NCBI GenBank assembly: GCA_015222115.1
Contig: JADFUO010000510.1
Location: 1 to 7,559, forward strand
Origin: Bacteroidota bacterium
GTDB lineage: Bacteria > Bacteroidota > Bacteroidia > Bacteroidales > JADFUO01
Direction of reading: 5' to 3'
DNA: 7,559 nt
This document shows positions 6,735-7,559 of this stretch, piece by piece (the first letter of the stretch is position 1; every line of letters begins with the position of its first letter). The notes beneath the pieces were generated by a model. It did not search any database. It was not told where the DNA came from and saw only the letters and a list, made by a program, of their open reading frames with translations. A program made the position numbers and the translations under genes.

Positions 6735-6759
6735 CATTCGATATTATACATTCGATATT
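6735..6759. repeat. 11-bp direct repeat CATTCGATATT (period 14)
   Basis: CATTCGATATT occurs at 6735-6745 and 6749-6759, shortly after the qmoA stop codon. The two copies are exact with a 3-base spacer. It could be the remnant of a 14-bp tandem repeat or a paired protein-binding site. Confidence 0.6.
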
Positions 6760-6766
6760 TTTTAAT

Positions 6767-6809
6767 TGACGGAATTTAGTTGAATTGCGATAGTAAAATG
6801 ACGGAATTT
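6767..6809. repeat. 11-bp direct repeat TGACGGAATTT, 32 bp apart, upstream of qmoB
   Basis: TGACGGAATTT lies at 6767-6777 and again at 6799-6809. The start-to-start distance of 32 bp is about three DNA turns, which puts both copies on one face of the helix, as in operators for cooperating regulators. The similarity continues loosely after each copy (TTGAATT versus TGAAATT). The copies lie 175-217 bases before the qmoB start. Confidence 0.5.
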
Positions 6810-6820
6810 TGAAATTATAC

Positions 6821-6840
6821 TGAAACGTATCCATACGGAC
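6821..6840. repeat. Composite element TGAAACGTATCCATACGGAC upstream of qmoB
   Basis: TGAAACGT (6821-6828) and CCATA match the direct-orientation element at 3239-3251. ATCCATACGGAC (6829-6840) is the exact inverse of the 12-mer at 3351-3362. Both relatives lie in the aprB-aprA gap. The core is a near-palindrome (ATCC-ATAC-GGAC). It might be a regulator site shared by the apr and qmo genes or a fragment of a dispersed repeat. Confidence 0.35.
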
Positions 6841-6983
6841 TAACTTTATGTCGTAAACTTTGCAAATGTCGAATTAAATTTCTAATTGGTTTTAAGCAAT
6901 TTATGTTTCAATAATTTCGCATTCTCGTTTAGTATCAGTTTATTATTTGGAGAAATTAATTAAAATTTTTTAAACAATTATAC

Positions 6984-7559
6984 GTGAATAAAAAAACAGG
7001 AGTATATATATGTTCAGGTTGTGAAATTGGCAAATGTATTGATATTGATACGTTGGCAAATATTGCAAAAAATGAATACAATACTGAATGTTGTATTAAG
7101 CACTCTTTTCTTTGTAATGACGAAGGTATTGGCATTATCAAAAAAGATATTACTAAAAAAAAACTTGATGCTGTTGTTATTGCTGCTTGCTCATCACGCG
7201 TAAATACTTCTGAATTTTCGTTTGAAAACAACGTTATTATTGAAAGAGTTAACATGCGCGAACAGGTTGTATGGTGTCATCCTCCCAATGATGAAGATAC
7301 GCAAATGCTTGCTGAGGATACTCTAAGAATGGGTATTGCAAAAACCCTGTCAATACTTAATCCTGAACCATTTATTGGTGAAAATCTTTCATCAGATATT
7401 TTAGTAGTTGGCGGGGGAATAACAGGAATTACTTCAGCAATTGAAGGTGCTAAAGCAGGATATAAAATATTTCTCGTTGAAAAATCAGATAAATTAGGTG
7501 GTTGGGCAAATAATCTACATAAACAATTGCCACAACATTATCCTTATCAGCAATTGGAA
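6984..7559 (+). CDS. qmoB: Quinone-interacting membrane-bound oxidoreductase, subunit QmoB (N-terminal part, cut by window edge)
   Basis: QmoB is the larger HdrA/MvhD-like flavoprotein of the Qmo complex. This frame is open from a stop at 6957-6959 to the right edge and gives 192 residues of an expected 700 or more. It has the family's N-terminal domain: KKTGVYICSGCEIG (3-16), FLCNDEGIGIIKKDI (42-56), VVIAACSSR (64-72), and a strongly conserved run from REQVVW to MLAEDTLRMG. The FAD motif ILVVGGGITG (139-148) follows and is paralogous to the one in QmoA. The start is a GTG at 6984. No ATG precedes it in frame, and the first in-frame ATG lies well inside conserved sequence. Oddities are an extra cysteine at C18, adjacent C36-C37, and SSR where relatives usually have SPR. 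QmoC or HdrBC should follow outside the window. Confidence 0.92.
   Translation, partial: MNKKTGVYICSGCEIGKCIDIDTLANIAKNEYNTECCIKHSFLCNDEGIGIIKKDITKKKLDAVVIAACSSRVNTSEFSFENNVIIERVNMREQVVWCHPPNDEDTQMLAEDTLRMGIAKTLSILNPEPFIGENLSSDILVVGGGITGITSAIEGAKAGYKIFLVEKSDKLGGWANNLHKQLPQHYPYQQLE

Noticed and set aside
2726..6983. Further full promoters before aprA, qmoA and qmoB
   Set aside because: Partial matches exist (TTGATTTG at 3379, TATGTTTC at 6902), but none has a TTTG at the right spacing, so I did not list them.
6956..7255. Open frames of 99 and 60 residues over the qmoB start (6956-7255 minus, 7021-7203 plus)
   Set aside because: The frame starting at GTG 6984 gives a clear QmoB N-terminus through the same bases, so these are shadows.

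Overview
The window is AT-rich chromosomal DNA that reads as Bacteroidota (Bacteroidetes) or a close relative. The evidence is a match to the Bacteroidota promoter pattern (TTTG near -33, TAnnTTTG near -7) ahead of aprB, perfect TAnnTTTG elements ahead of mpl and cysH, A-rich leaders with no Shine-Dalgarno before most starts, a Bacteroidota-like Mpl ligase, and long AT-rich intergenic gaps carrying short tandem repeats. The phylum is inferred, not proven.

Layout. Positions 2-100 may hold the last codons of an unidentified plus-strand gene. After a short tandem array, mpl (peptidoglycan recycling) lies on the minus strand at 184-1548. It is divergent from a plus-strand sulfur cluster that runs to the right edge: cysH (1774-2478), aprB (2788-3225), aprA (3435-5324), qmoA (5477-6715) and the first 192 codons of qmoB (from a GTG at 6984 past the edge). 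Every gap in this cluster is 152-309 bases long and holds repeats or inverted repeats, but no further gene that can be supported.

How the genes work together. AprBA is the flavo-iron-sulfur APS reductase of dissimilatory sulfur metabolism, interconverting APS with sulfite and AMP. QmoA and QmoB are HdrA-like flavoproteins of the Qmo complex, which links AprBA to the membrane quinone pool. Together they form an energy-conserving module that could run either way (sulfate reduction or sulfite oxidation). The start of the cluster encodes an unrelated enzyme for the same chemistry, the thiol-dependent [4Fe-4S] APS reductase CysH of the assimilatory route. ATP sulfurylase (sat), qmoC or hdrBC, and dsrAB are not in the window, so direction of flux cannot be decided here.

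The most notable points are the dissimilatory Apr-Qmo module in a Bacteroidota-like background, its pairing with cysH, and the loose, repeat-filled spacing of genes that are usually tightly packed. The gaps include an 11-bp direct repeat 32 bp apart before qmoB and a sequence element shared between the aprB-aprA and qmoA-qmoB gaps.
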